Source of the DNA: Cyclobacteriaceae bacterium
Lineage (GTDB): Bacteria > Bacteroidota > Bacteroidia > Cytophagales > Cyclobacteriaceae
DNA: 50,107 bases
NCBI GenBank assembly: GCA_029858965.1
Contig: JAOUDZ010000025.1
Span: 1 to 50,107 of the forward strand
Direction of reading: 5' to 3'
The position numbers were made by a program, and so were the translations under genes. Each line of letters begins with the position of its first letter. Positions within the stretch are counted from its first letter, which is position 1. The notes under the pieces are model-generated. The model did not search any database, was not told the origin of the DNA, and worked only from the letters and a program-made list of their open reading frames with translations. This document shows positions 27,285 to 36,369 of the stretch, piece by piece.

Positions 27285-28424
27285 TCAGGTAATGACTTTA
27301 AGGGTTTCCTTTACAAAATTGGCTTTCTTTTTTAAACTCTCCATATCTGCATCAACAATAGTTACATGTCCCATTTTACGAAAGGGCTTAGTAAAACGCT
27401 TACCATAAAGGTGTACATGAACGCCTGGTATCCCGACCACTTCTTCAAAGCCCTTGTATTTGGCCGGCCCAGCGTGACCTGGTTCACCCAGGAGATTTAC
27501 CATGGCGCTACGTGAAACAAGGGCAGTATCGCCCAGGGGAAGCCCCAGGATTGCCCTCAGGTGTTGTTCATATTGGGATGTAACATTTGCTTCAATGGTG
27601 TGATGACCACTGTTATGCGGGCGAGGTGCAATTTCATTGACAAGTACTTTACCATCTTTTGTAACAAACATCTCTACAGCCAGCAAGCCCACCATTGCCA
27701 GTTCATGTATAATTTTCTTCGCCAGGTGTTCTGCCTGAGATAATATTCCTTCGGAAAGATCAGCCGGAGCAAACAGATATTCCACCAGGTTTTGCTGAGG
27801 ATGAAATACCATTTCTACGGCAGGGAAAGTCTTCACCTCGCCATGTTCATTGCGGGCAACGATAACAGAAATTTCCCTGTCAAAATCAATCCACTCTTCT
27901 AAAAAACCTGGTGCATCAAAAGCTTTGTCAATATCGTTTGATGAGCGGAGTAGCTGTACACCACGGCCATCATAACCTTCCCTCCCAAGTTTATTGATTG
28001 CCGGGAAAAAGTCTGTGTGCTTTGCAATATCGTTTGCATTCTCCACAAGAATGAAGTTGGCGGTCGGGATGCCGTAATCCCGATAAAATATTTTTTGCGT
28101 GCGCTTATCCTGAATTAGTGCAATGACTTCCGGTTGAGGGTATACTTTTTTGCCTTGCCTGGCAAGTTCCTTAAGTGCTGCAGTGTTTACATTTTCAATT
28201 TCAATGGTAATGATATCGCATGCTGCGCCAAACTTCATCACGGCGTCAAAATCAGTAAGCTTGCCATGATGAAATTCCGTCAATGTAGCACATGGTGCGT
28301 CGGCATCGCCATCCATTATTACGAATGGAATGTTAAAATCAATGCCGGATTGAAGAAGCATACGGCCGAGTTGGCCGCCGCCTAAAACACCGAGCTTAAA
28401 TTCTTGTTGAAATAGTGTTAGCAA
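27285..28424 (-). CDS. purK: 5-(carboxyamino)imidazole ribonucleotide synthase
   Basis: ATP-grasp enzyme that carboxylates AIR to N5-CAIR using ATP and bicarbonate. The N-terminal [13 protein letters not shown] is the dinucleotide-like fold, [13 protein letters not shown] lies in the ATP lid, and [16 protein letters not shown] is the family signature near residue 266. At 379 aa it is full length. The start is a TTG at 28422-28424; no ATG precedes LGVLGGG in frame. It is 47 bp after the HEAT-cyclophilin gene on the same strand. Confidence 0.95.
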   Translation of the reverse strand: MLTLFQQEFKLGVLGGGQLGRMLLQSGIDFNIPFVIMDGDADAPCATLTEFHHGKLTDFDAVMKFGAACDIITIEIENVNTAALKELARQGKKVYPQPEVIALIQDKRTQKIFYRDYGIPTANFILVENANDIAKHTDFFPAINKLGREGYDGRGVQLLRSSNDIDKAFDAPGFLEEWIDFDREISVIVARNEHGEVKTFPAVEMVFHPQQNLVEYLFAPADLSEGILSQAEHLAKKIIHELAMVGLLAVEMFVTKDGKVLVNEIAPRPHNSGHHTIEANVTSQYEQHLRAILGLPLGDTALVSRSAMVNLLGEPGHAGPAKYKGFEEVVGIPGVHVHLYGKRFTKPFRKMGHVTIVDADMESLKKKANFVKETLKVIT

Positions 28425-28471
28425 GCGAAAAGTATTTTCTGTTGATTTAATGATGAAGGACTAAGGGTCTT

Positions 28472-30385
28472 TCATTTCAACTCAATATTAAGAATTTTAT
28501 CCCCTACTTCAATTTGATGGACAACGTCCATACCCGATTCTACTTCGGCAAAAATTGTATAGCGTCCATCCAGATGAGGTGTAGGCGAATGCGTAATAAA
28601 CCATTGTGTTCCCTCAGTGTCCTTGCCGGCAGATGCCATGCCTACACTTCCGGTTTTGTACCGCCGACCGGAAAACTCCGATCGGATAGAATAGTCTTCA
28701 CTTCCCCATCCGTCGCCACGGTTACAGCCGGTTTGTATTACAAAATTGGGCACAACCCGGTGAAAGTACTTGTCATCGAAATAGCGCGCCTGCACAAGCT
28801 GTACAAAATTGGCAACTGAACCAGGCGCCTCTTCTACAAGCAAGCGGATGGTTATTTTACCTTTTGTCGTTACAATGACTGCTTTTTGATCACTTGGTAT
28901 CCGTGTGACAATGCTCCAATCGATAGGGTGATTAAAAGCATTGTTCACCGCCGTGGGCAATTTCCTTTCTTCAAATAAGGCTATTGCAGCTTCAAGTGGC
29001 TGCATGGCTTCATTATCTTTTGGCAGTGATAAACTTTGTTTTGCGGCGTAAAGAAACGCGTAATCCTCCACGACATTTTTATACCCCAGTTCAGGATCAG
29101 CCAATGCGCCTGCAATTGTACCGATTACAGCTGGATCACCCGTCTTAATTGCGTTGATATAAAAAGTGGCAAAGCGCTTTTGCAAAGCAGGTTCAAAACT
29201 TTTGCCATAATTCATCGCCACCAGCGAAGTTGCAGAAGCTGACCTGACAACGGGCACGGTAGCGTTTAGTAATTGTTCCTGAATGAATTCACACGATGAG
29301 ATGGAATGCTGCAGTGCCATAAGCAATACCGCTTTGTGATAAGGATTGGAAGTATTGCTATATATGGCCCTGATTTCCTCTGCGAGTCCGTTGTCGCCGG
29401 AAGCTCCGAGTGCAGCTTCGTAAAGGTTAGCTTGAATGCGCCAGTTTTTAGCCTCTCGCGCGGACAAAAGAATATCCTTCCAATATGCTTTTGTTGCAGT
29501 GGTTTTAATTACTTCTGAAGACGCTATACCAACATTAATGTTTTCGTCGTGCAAACTCTTGCGAACGAAACGCCATATTTGATCGAACGGGAAGGACTGC
29601 AGTGCGTGAGCGGCGCTTATGCGTACGCGGTAATCACGATCTTCTTGTAAAATAATCTGCGCTGCAATTCGTGAAGAATCGGTCATGATTTTCCCCAAAG
29701 CCAGCGTTGAGGCAATCCTGACATCATTCGAACTATCCCACCTGGCTGATGCTATTATGGTTTTTTGAAACCGCACAAAATCCCGGGCACTTCGTGCAAA
29801 ATAATGGGCTGAACCGAGCCGCGTGGGCTGCATGACAGCTGGATTTAACAGAAATGAAGCATCTGCATTGAAAATGCTATCCTCAGACGTTCCCTTATAA
29901 CCTGATCGATAAAACGACCATGCGAGGCCATGCAGCACAAGCGAATCATCATCGCGTACTTCCAGGTGCCATTTTTTTGTAACCTTGCCATACGATTCAA
30001 GAATCTCAGCGTAGACACTTTTGTCTTTTTCATAACCCAACGCGTTGGCCAAAATAGATTCACTTTTGGAGCTCGGAGTTTGCCCTAAGGCATAGGCAGC
30101 AGCTTTGCGGACCGCTGCAATAGTATCTCCTGATAATAATTTTTCCAACCTACCTACCATCGTGGAATCTTGGATTGAGGCAAAAGCCAAAGCTGCGTCT
30201 TCCCGATATGAAAGGTTCTTACTGGAGAAGTATTGCACGAGGCTATCTGAAAGTCTTCTATCCTGATAATCCTTGATTTTTATTATTGCAGCATCTGTAA
30301 ATTTATTAACACCTATTGAATTGGGTTTCCGGCAGGCAGAGAAAGCGATAATTGTAAAAAGTATTGCGCAGAGAAATCGCCTCAT
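28472..30385 (-). CDS. HEAT-repeat lipoprotein with C-terminal cyclophilin peptidyl-prolyl isomerase domain
   Basis: A 637-aa exported protein. The lipobox IIAFSAC follows the ATG at 30383-30385 (the frame is open further upstream). Residues ~40-430 hold HEAT-like repeats, such as AVRKAAAYALGQTPSSKSES, DVRIASTLALGKI and DYRVRISAAHALQS. The last ~155 residues are a cyclophilin: YFHRVVPNFVIQTG carries the catalytic Arg, and GTQWFITHSPTPHLDGRYT the substrate-binding region. It probably assists folding in the periplasm or at the outer membrane. It lies between feoB and purK. Confidence 0.87.
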   Translation of the reverse strand: MRRFLCAILFTIIAFSACRKPNSIGVNKFTDAAIIKIKDYQDRRLSDSLVQYFSSKNLSYREDAALAFASIQDSTMVGRLEKLLSGDTIAAVRKAAAYALGQTPSSKSESILANALGYEKDKSVYAEILESYGKVTKKWHLEVRDDDSLVLHGLAWSFYRSGYKGTSEDSIFNADASFLLNPAVMQPTRLGSAHYFARSARDFVRFQKTIIASARWDSSNDVRIASTLALGKIMTDSSRIAAQIILQEDRDYRVRISAAHALQSFPFDQIWRFVRKSLHDENINVGIASSEVIKTTATKAYWKDILLSAREAKNWRIQANLYEAALGASGDNGLAEEIRAIYSNTSNPYHKAVLLMALQHSISSCEFIQEQLLNATVPVVRSASATSLVAMNYGKSFEPALQKRFATFYINAIKTGDPAVIGTIAGALADPELGYKNVVEDYAFLYAAKQSLSLPKDNEAMQPLEAAIALFEERKLPTAVNNAFNHPIDWSIVTRIPSDQKAVIVTTKGKITIRLLVEEAPGSVANFVQLVQARYFDDKYFHRVVPNFVIQTGCNRGDGWGSEDYSIRSEFSGRRYKTGSVGMASAGKDTEGTQWFITHSPTPHLDGRYTIFAEVESGMDVVHQIEVGDKILNIELK

Positions 30386-30472
30386 TTGAATAGTATTAGT
30401 AAATGGAGGATTCTTGCATGCATAATTGGCTACTTCAATATAATCCAATGCGAGCTTTGGTTGCCTGGCAGA

Positions 30473-32593
30473 TTATGATAACAGTTGAAATACCGTAAAC
30501 GCCGAGACGTACGCGAGCAAGGTCATGTATGCCAGTTGTATCATAGGCCATTTCCAGCCCTTTGTTTCGCGGTGCACAATTGCAATGGTGCTCATACACT
30601 GCATGGCAAATGTATAGAATACGAGCAACGAGAACCCTACTGCCGGGGTAAATCGCGCGCCCCCAGTGTCGGGATTGATTTCTGCTCGCATTCGCTCTTT
30701 GATGGGGGTAGAATCCTCATCATGAACGCTGCCAATACTGTATATAGTGGCCATGGTTCCAACGAAAACTTCTCGCGCAGCAAACGAAGTGATCAAGGCA
30801 ATTCCAATCTTCCAATCATATCCCAATGGCTTGATTACGGGTTCGATTCCCTTGCCAATTACACCTGCGTACGAATGCTCCAGCTTGTAAGCTGCCACGC
30901 GATCCGCCAGGTCTTGTTCATTCAGCTTCACATTCCTTGATTCTGACAGTACTGATTCACGAGCCTTGCTAAGGGTGTCTCCTGGTCCATAACTCGCCAA
31001 TACCCAAAGAATGACGGATATGGCCATAATGATTTTCCCCGCCTCAATTACAAACGCCTTTGTTTTTTCCAGGATCGTGAAGCCAACATTTGACCATTTG
31101 GGTATGCGATAGGTTGGTAATTCCATTATTAGATAACTGCGTTCTTTTACCCGTATTAGAAGTTTCATTAACCAGGCTGAAAAGATTGCTGCGAGGAATC
31201 CCAGCAAATACATCCCCATTAATGCAAGACCCTGAAGATTAAAAAAGCCCAATACCCTTTGGTTAGGAATAATAAGCGCAATCAAAATTGTAAAAACTGG
31301 CAACCTGGCAGAACAACTCATCAACGGGATCACGAAAATGGTGATGGTTCGTTCCTTCCAATTATCGATGGTGCGAGTAGCCATGATGGCCGGAATCGCA
31401 CATGCTACGCCGGACATAAGTGGAACAACGCTTTTGCCATTAAGTCCAAACTTACGCATGATCTTATCCATCAAAAAGACAACGCGGGCCATATACCCAG
31501 ATTCCTCCAATATGGAAATAAAGGCAAACAGAATGGCTATCTGCGGGATGAATATCATGATACCGCCAATTCCGGGCAGGATGCCTTCTGCGAGTAAATT
31601 GCTGAGTACTCCCGGCGGAAGAACAGAACCCAGGTAAGTGCTGGTGGAGGCGAATAACCCATCGATAAAATCCATGGGCAATTCAGCCCATGCAAAAATA
31701 GACTGGAAGATCAGGAACAGGATTCCAAAGAAAATCAAATAGCCCCAGACCTTGTGAATGAGAATTTTGTCAATCCTGGCAGAGTCCTTTTTCCAGGAAT
31801 TATCCGATTCCTTCAAGGTGATCGTATTCAAGAGGTCCTGAATATAGCCATATCGTTGAATTGTTTCAGCGCCTTGAAATTTTCCGGGGGAAAAATCAAA
31901 CTCCTTGCGAATTTTTTCAACGACGTCTTGCTTATCCCTGGTCAGAAATTTTAAAGACTGTGGTTGCTCCAGAAATTGATAAGCTTCATAATCGTTATCG
32001 ATATCGAGTTGCTCCCGAAGTTCTTTAACCGGGGTTTCTGCTTCTTTCCAAACCTGAAATATCTGATGGGCCGGCTTTTCAATAGGCTCTGCCATGAGTT
32101 TTTTCAACTCGTGTAAGCCTACCCCTTTCCGCGCGTTAATGGGGACTACCGGAACCCCTAATTTCTTTGCGAGCGTAATGAAATCATAGCTGATACCTGC
32201 CTTGGCGGTAAGGTCCATCATGTTCAACGCGAGAATGGTAGGGAGGCCTAAATCAATTACCTGGGTTAGCAACAGAAACCCTCTTTTCAAATTAGTACCA
32301 TCAATGATCACAACGATTTTGTCTGGCGAATTTGGGGAATTATGGTCCAGCAAGACCTCGGCCACTATCTTTTCATCGAGGCTTCTCGGGTAAATACTAT
32401 AAATGCCAGGCAAGTCAATTATTTCGGCGGTACGGCCATCAGGCATCAACGAGAACCCTGATTTCTTTTCTACCGTTACACCCGGAAAATTTCCAACCTT
32501 TTGATTAAGACCAGTCAAGTGGTTAAAAAGTGATGACTTCCCGGAATTGGGGTTTCCAAGAAGAGCAATTTTTGGCCGTTGTGCAGCTGTCAT
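30473..32593 (-). CDS. feoB: Ferrous iron transport protein B
   Basis: GTPase-gated inner-membrane Fe2+ transporter, 706 aa. The G domain has G1 GNPNSGKS at residues 13-20, the switch segment GNFPGVTVEKKSG, G3 DLPG, and G4 NMMD. The C-terminal half has Gate motifs and eight or more transmembrane segments, including GVACAIPAIMATRTI with the conserved Cys and IPLMSCSARLPVF. The start ATG overlaps the feoA stop (TAATG), so translation is coupled. Confidence 0.97.
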   Translation of the reverse strand: MTAAQRPKIALLGNPNSGKSSLFNHLTGLNQKVGNFPGVTVEKKSGFSLMPDGRTAEIIDLPGIYSIYPRSLDEKIVAEVLLDHNSPNSPDKIVVIIDGTNLKRGFLLLTQVIDLGLPTILALNMMDLTAKAGISYDFITLAKKLGVPVVPINARKGVGLHELKKLMAEPIEKPAHQIFQVWKEAETPVKELREQLDIDNDYEAYQFLEQPQSLKFLTRDKQDVVEKIRKEFDFSPGKFQGAETIQRYGYIQDLLNTITLKESDNSWKKDSARIDKILIHKVWGYLIFFGILFLIFQSIFAWAELPMDFIDGLFASTSTYLGSVLPPGVLSNLLAEGILPGIGGIMIFIPQIAILFAFISILEESGYMARVVFLMDKIMRKFGLNGKSVVPLMSGVACAIPAIMATRTIDNWKERTITIFVIPLMSCSARLPVFTILIALIIPNQRVLGFFNLQGLALMGMYLLGFLAAIFSAWLMKLLIRVKERSYLIMELPTYRIPKWSNVGFTILEKTKAFVIEAGKIIMAISVILWVLASYGPGDTLSKARESVLSESRNVKLNEQDLADRVAAYKLEHSYAGVIGKGIEPVIKPLGYDWKIGIALITSFAAREVFVGTMATIYSIGSVHDEDSTPIKERMRAEINPDTGGARFTPAVGFSLLVFYTFAMQCMSTIAIVHRETKGWKWPMIQLAYMTLLAYVSAFTVFQLLS

Positions 32594-32826
32594 TAATTAA
32601 GAATTGAAATAGCGGCAGCTTCTTCTAGCCGAAGAGAAAGTTCATAACCTGAAACACTTATACAGACAGGGTCACCTAGCGGCGCAGTAAAATTAAACCG
32701 AACGGCAGATCCAGGAAGGCACCCCATTTCCATAAGTTTCAGCGATAAATGATCATCAGTAAAGCCGGCAACGATGCCCACTTCGCCCGGTTTCATTTCC
32801 GCCACACTCTTGTTGCCTACGGCCAT
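32593..32826 (-). CDS. feoA: Ferrous iron transport protein A
   Basis: A 77-aa SH3-like FeoA domain: GEVGIVAGF, LKLMEMGCLPGSAVRF and the C-terminal VSGYELSLRLEEA are typical. FeoA supports FeoB function at the cytosolic face. It is the first gene of the run and lies 31 bases downstream of a good promoter -7 element with an operator-like dyad between them. Confidence 0.94.
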   Translation of the reverse strand: MAVGNKSVAEMKPGEVGIVAGFTDDHLSLKLMEMGCLPGSAVRFNFTAPLGDPVCISVSGYELSLRLEEAAAISILN

Positions 32827-32834
32827 AACGTTTA

Positions 32835-32851
32835 TTTAGATTAAATTTAAA
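32835..32851 (-). promoter_or_regulatory. Operator-like dyad upstream of feoA
   Basis: A 17-bp near-perfect inverted repeat, TTTAGATT-A-AATTTAAA with one mismatch, lies between the -7 element and the feoA ATG and spans the expected transcription start. The position and shape fit an iron-responsive repressor site (DtxR/MntR or Fur type). The regulator is not in the window, so this is inference. Confidence 0.5.
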
Positions 32852-32856
32852 CAAGG

Positions 32857-32887
32857 CAAATATATGCGGGCTACCCCTCCTATGCAA
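32857..32887 (-). promoter_or_regulatory. feoAB promoter, Bacteroidota type
   Basis: Read on the minus strand, TATATTTG (32857-32864) matches the TAnnTTTG -7 consensus exactly. A TTG at 32885-32887 is 20 bases upstream, matching the -33 box. A start about 7 bases beyond the -7 box would fall near 32850. Confidence 0.6.
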
Positions 32888-33230
32888 TGATTTATCTCAC
32901 TTTTGGGCCGCAGGCCCAGCAGCTTCCGAATCGTTTTGCATCTTTGATAGCAGGCCCATCGTGATATTGGAGATGAACGACGATCACCATTTCCTGAGCA
33001 TATTCTTAGTGAAAATTGGTGCCTCTGCCTGTCTATTCTAAGTAACTGGATGGAAAGTTCAAAAAGGGAACACTAAGAACCACAATCCTGGAAGCGATGA
33101 TTTCTAAATTAATCTGGGTCTGTATTGCCAGGAGTACGAATCAAAAGGTAGTATTGAAAGGAAGAATTGTTGAAGTCAAACTTCATAATGCACCACCATT
33201 CAACTAAGTTAGGAAAACGATATACCGTAT
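32888..33230. other. Intergenic region with small inverted repeats
   Basis: Part of a 404-bp gap (32827-33230) without a recognised gene. Beyond the feoA promoter it holds a 6-bp palindrome TGGGCC-GCA-GGCCCA (32904-32918), a 6-bp inverted repeat TGAAGT-CAA-ACTTCA (33171-33185) and ATATAC-C-GTATAT just before the small ORF at 33231. No tRNA, coding frame or T-tailed terminator was seen. Confidence 0.5.
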
Positions 33231-33392
33231 ATGAAAAAACACCCAAGGAAAAATCGAACTATTAACAGTAAGAAAATAACAGATCAACAACCTAATCTCA
33301 AACCAGGGAATATTCAAGGTGAAACTGAAAAACCTTTTGATTTCGGAGGACTTCCCGCTCGCGACTTGAAAAAGAACCTGGGGTGTGGGTAA
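33231..33392 (+). CDS. Candidate small protein ending in KKNLGCG
   Basis: A 53-residue frame from ATG to TAA. The N-terminal half is basic (MKKHPRKNRTINSKK); the C-terminal half is KPFDFGGLPARDLKKNLGCG, with a single Cys next to the end. The split between a polar lead and a compact, Gly/Cys-ending tail gives it the look of a small conserved protein or a modified-peptide precursor. It is the only plausible frame in this stretch and converges on murF-alr with 34 bp between stops. No processing enzyme is adjacent. Function unknown; whether it is expressed cannot be judged. Confidence 0.55.
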   Translation: MKKHPRKNRTINSKKITDQQPNLKPGNIQGETEKPFDFGGLPARDLKKNLGCG

Positions 33393-33426
33393 CAGTATGA
33401 AAAAGTTTGTTGCTGTTACTGAGGCA

Positions 33427-35865
33427 TTAAATTCCATCAGAAATAAAAACGCGCTTTACGCGTTCACTGGTATTGGTTAGAATCTCATAAGGAATGGTAT
33501 TTATTTTTTCCGCCAGTTCCTGAATTGGAAATTCTTCTCCAAAAAGAATAACTTCATCTCCCTCTGCGGCCTCGATCCCTGTTATATCTATCATCGTCAT
33601 GTCCATACAGACGTTTCCGATAACCTTTGCGCGCTTTCCATTTATCAACACTTCTCCAACGCCATCACTAAATGCCCGGCTGTATCCATCTGCATAGCCA
33701 ATGGCAATGACGGCAATACGGGAATCTTGTTCAGCTAGTCCCTTCCTGCCATAGCCTATTGTTTCCCCCCTTTTAATGCGTTTGATTTGAGATATCAAGG
33801 TTTTTAGTGTTGCCACCGGTCTAAGGGGACCTAAGCCATCACCCGTAGGATCAACACCATATAAGCCAATGCCTAGTCTCACCATATCCAGTTGCATCTC
33901 AGGTAATCGGAGAATTCCTGAAGAATTGAGAATGTGATACAATGGCTTATAGCCTAAGCCATATGAAATTTCATCAGCTTCCTGCATAAAAATGCGGAGT
34001 TGTTTTTTGGAGAAGCTATCATGTCTGGAATCGTCTGCGCCGGCCAGGTGGCTGAAGATTGAGGCCACTCCGATATTGGTATTCGCGCTAAGCAGATTGA
34101 TTACTTCTTGTATATCCTCAGCATCAAACCCCAGCCGATGCATACCTGTATCTAACTTGATATGAATCCTGCAAGACCTTCCTGCAAGAAAATTTATCCA
34201 TGAGCGTAAAATGGGAAGGCTATAAATTTCTGGTTCAAGATTATAGTTAAGAATGGCATCAAAACTTTCATGAGATGGGTTCATTACCATAATGGGCAAG
34301 GCGATATTATTCATTCTCAGTTCGATGCCTTCGTCGGCATATGCAACGCCGAGATAGTCAGCCTTGTGGTATTGCAAAATATTTGCAATTTCTGTGCTGC
34401 CACTTCCGTAAGCAAAAGCCTTAACCATTACCATAACCTTGGTTGTAGGACTTGTTTTTGATTTGAAAAAATTCAGATTGTGTACAAGTGCACCCAAATC
34501 AATTTCCATTACCGTTCCATGGACTTTTCGCTGGAGCCGGCGAATGATCCTTTCAAATCCATACACTCTGGCACCTTTCACAAGGATGATTTCTTGTTGA
34601 AGCTGATTTAGATCAAATTTATTCAAGAAGTCTTCCGTCGTTGGAAAGAAGGCAGATGTTGGTGCAAAGAAATGCTTGAATCTGTTGAGGACAGGTCCGA
34701 TGCCAACAAAGTTTTGGACAAGATTTTGGTTAACAAGTGAAGCAACTCTACCGGCAAGTTCTTCGTCTTCCAATCCCGATTCTAGAATGTCTGAAAGAAT
34801 AAGTCGTTTATTCTTTTTTTGGTGTTGATTGGTCAGGAATTGAAGGGCAATCTCTAACCCGCCAAGATCGTTGTTGTATGAATCGTCAATAAGCTGGCAC
34901 TGATTGATACTTTCCTTCAATTCCATTCGCATAGGGATAGCCCTCAATCCATTGACACGATTCTGGATTTCCATCATGCCGTAGCCCATATGCAACATCG
35001 CAGTGATACAGTGGAGGCAGTTCTCACGGGAAGCGCTGTCAAGAAAAGGAAGATTGAGCGTGTGCAATTGGTTCTTATACTGTAGTGTGCAGAGGCTCCC
35101 ATGAAATGAAGTTTGAACTGAAGCCAAAGTGCTTGATCCCCATGAAAGCGTATGTATGCCTGTTTTGGCAATATTTGTGTGTATGGATTCATGATCACGG
35201 CAATAAATCAAAATTTCGGTATCCTCAAATAGCTTAAGCTTTTCGCTTATTTTTTGCGCTTGATTTTGAAACCCTTCATTGTGCGCAGATCCAATATTGG
35301 TGAATATGCCTATTGTAGGCCGCATTATTTCTTTAAGTTTAGCCATTTCACCAGGCTTTGAGATGCCAGCCTCAAAAATTCCCAGTGAGTGATATGACTG
35401 GATTTGCCAAACGGACAACGGAACGCCTATTTGCGAATTGTAGCTTCCTGGATTCTTGACAATAACCCTGTCTTTTGACAACATTTGGTAAAGCCATTCC
35501 TTGATAATTGTCTTCCCATTGCTTCCGGTAATCCCCACTACGGGTATCGCGAACTGCCTGCGATGAAAACCAGCCAACTGTTGCAGCGCCGCTACGCAGG
35601 ATTGTACCTGGATAAGGTTGGCATCAGGCAAAGACTTTAAGTTCAGCACGGATTGCTCAACTACGAATTGACGCACACCGTATTCGTACAGGGCACCTAT
35701 GTATTGATGGCCGTCATGACGCTCGCCTTTGATGGCAAAGAAAAGCGTGCCTGCGGATGTGGTGGCTTTCCGACTGTCTATACAAAGCGAATTGATCAAA
35801 TCATCCTTCGCAATTTGAAGAATGGTTCCGCCGGTAATCTTTTCCAGTTGTGAGAAATGGATCAT
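33427..35865 (-). CDS. Bifunctional UDP-MurNAc-tripeptide:D-Ala-D-Ala ligase / alanine racemase
   Basis: A MurF-Alr fusion of 812 aa, an arrangement common in Bacteroidota. The N-terminal Mur-ligase part has LCIDSRKATTSAGTLFFAIK and the ATP loop GITGSNGKT at about residues 111-119. The alanine racemase part starts near residue 450 with TVMEIDLGALVHNLNF; the PLP lysine is in VMVKAFAYGSG near 481. It also has IKLDTGMHRLGF, the catalytic Tyr region TIGYGRKG, and VCMDMTMID. One protein thus racemises alanine and adds D-Ala-D-Ala to the muropeptide. It is 2 bp downstream of the csaA-like gene. Confidence 0.95.
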   Translation of the reverse strand: MIHFSQLEKITGGTILQIAKDDLINSLCIDSRKATTSAGTLFFAIKGERHDGHQYIGALYEYGVRQFVVEQSVLNLKSLPDANLIQVQSCVAALQQLAGFHRRQFAIPVVGITGSNGKTIIKEWLYQMLSKDRVIVKNPGSYNSQIGVPLSVWQIQSYHSLGIFEAGISKPGEMAKLKEIMRPTIGIFTNIGSAHNEGFQNQAQKISEKLKLFEDTEILIYCRDHESIHTNIAKTGIHTLSWGSSTLASVQTSFHGSLCTLQYKNQLHTLNLPFLDSASRENCLHCITAMLHMGYGMMEIQNRVNGLRAIPMRMELKESINQCQLIDDSYNNDLGGLEIALQFLTNQHQKKNKRLILSDILESGLEDEELAGRVASLVNQNLVQNFVGIGPVLNRFKHFFAPTSAFFPTTEDFLNKFDLNQLQQEIILVKGARVYGFERIIRRLQRKVHGTVMEIDLGALVHNLNFFKSKTSPTTKVMVMVKAFAYGSGSTEIANILQYHKADYLGVAYADEGIELRMNNIALPIMVMNPSHESFDAILNYNLEPEIYSLPILRSWINFLAGRSCRIHIKLDTGMHRLGFDAEDIQEVINLLSANTNIGVASIFSHLAGADDSRHDSFSKKQLRIFMQEADEISYGLGYKPLYHILNSSGILRLPEMQLDMVRLGIGLYGVDPTGDGLGPLRPVATLKTLISQIKRIKRGETIGYGRKGLAEQDSRIAVIAIGYADGYSRAFSDGVGEVLINGKRAKVIGNVCMDMTMIDITGIEAAEGDEVILFGEEFPIQELAEKINTIPYEILTNTSERVKRVFISDGI

Positions 35866-35867
35866 GC

Positions 35868-36209
35868 TTAAAAGAGGCGAGCCCCATTGGGTACTTTCCT
35901 GTCAACGCTGCTCAAAACAACATTTTTTTGTTCATCTTCAAAACCTGTAACCAATACTTCTGAAAGAAAGTTGGCAATTTGCCTGGGTGGAAAATTCACA
36001 ACGCAAATAACCTGCATCCCGATGAGGTCTTCAGGCTTGTAATGAGCGGTAATTTGAGCCGAAGACTTTTTGATGCCAAGGGCACCTAGATCAACCCAGA
36101 GTTGAAAGGATGGTTTCTTTGCCTCTGGGAAGGGCTTGGCGTCAACTATCGTTCCAGCCCGGAGGTCTATTTTTTCAAAATCTTTCCAGGTTATGGCAGT
36201 CAAAATCAT
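35868..36209 (-). CDS. csaA: CsaA-type tRNA-binding domain protein
   Basis: A 113-aa OB-fold protein of the CsaA family: FEKIDLRAGTIVDAKPFPEA, FQLWVDLGALGIKKSSAQIT, VICVVNFPPRQIANFLSEVL and a C-terminal VPNGARLF match the tRNA-binding domain of this group. CsaA has been described as an export-related chaperone. It is 2 bp upstream of murF-alr and shares its transcript. Confidence 0.88.
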   Translation of the reverse strand: MILTAITWKDFEKIDLRAGTIVDAKPFPEAKKPSFQLWVDLGALGIKKSSAQITAHYKPEDLIGMQVICVVNFPPRQIANFLSEVLVTGFEDEQKNVVLSSVDRKVPNGARLF

Positions 36210-36301
36210 AGAGTTTCAGATATATAGCCACAAAATCATTAAATATTCGACGGGCAGCCAATTCAATTGGTCTGCATGCCAAAGGAATAGTAATGATGGT
36301 T

Positions 36302-36317
36302 TAATTTTGTATTTTTG
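36302..36317 (+). promoter_or_regulatory. Twin -7-like elements before the small exported protein gene
   Basis: TAATTTTG (36302-36309) and TATTTTTG (36310-36317) each match TAnnTTTG. No clear -33 TTG sits at the right distance, so strength is uncertain. The second would give a start near 36324, 46 bp before the ATG. Confidence 0.4.
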
Positions 36318-36369
36318 CGAAACAAAAAAAGAAAATTTTGCCATTTGGCACTTTTACGCGGAATTGCAC

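Noticed and set aside
30485-30940. Plus-strand 151-residue frame inside feoB
   Set aside because: It is antisense to a conserved stretch of feoB transmembrane coding sequence, which often leaves long open frames on the other strand.
32904-32918. TGGGCC-GCA-GGCCCA palindrome as a terminator
   Set aside because: No T run follows on either strand, and it stands upstream of the feoA promoter, where no transcript should end from that side.
33204-33437. Minus-strand 77-residue frame across the small ORF
   Set aside because: It is antisense to the KKNLGCG frame and runs into the 3' end of murF-alr. Its composition, rich in Phe and Ile, looks like a mirror of an AT-rich coding region.
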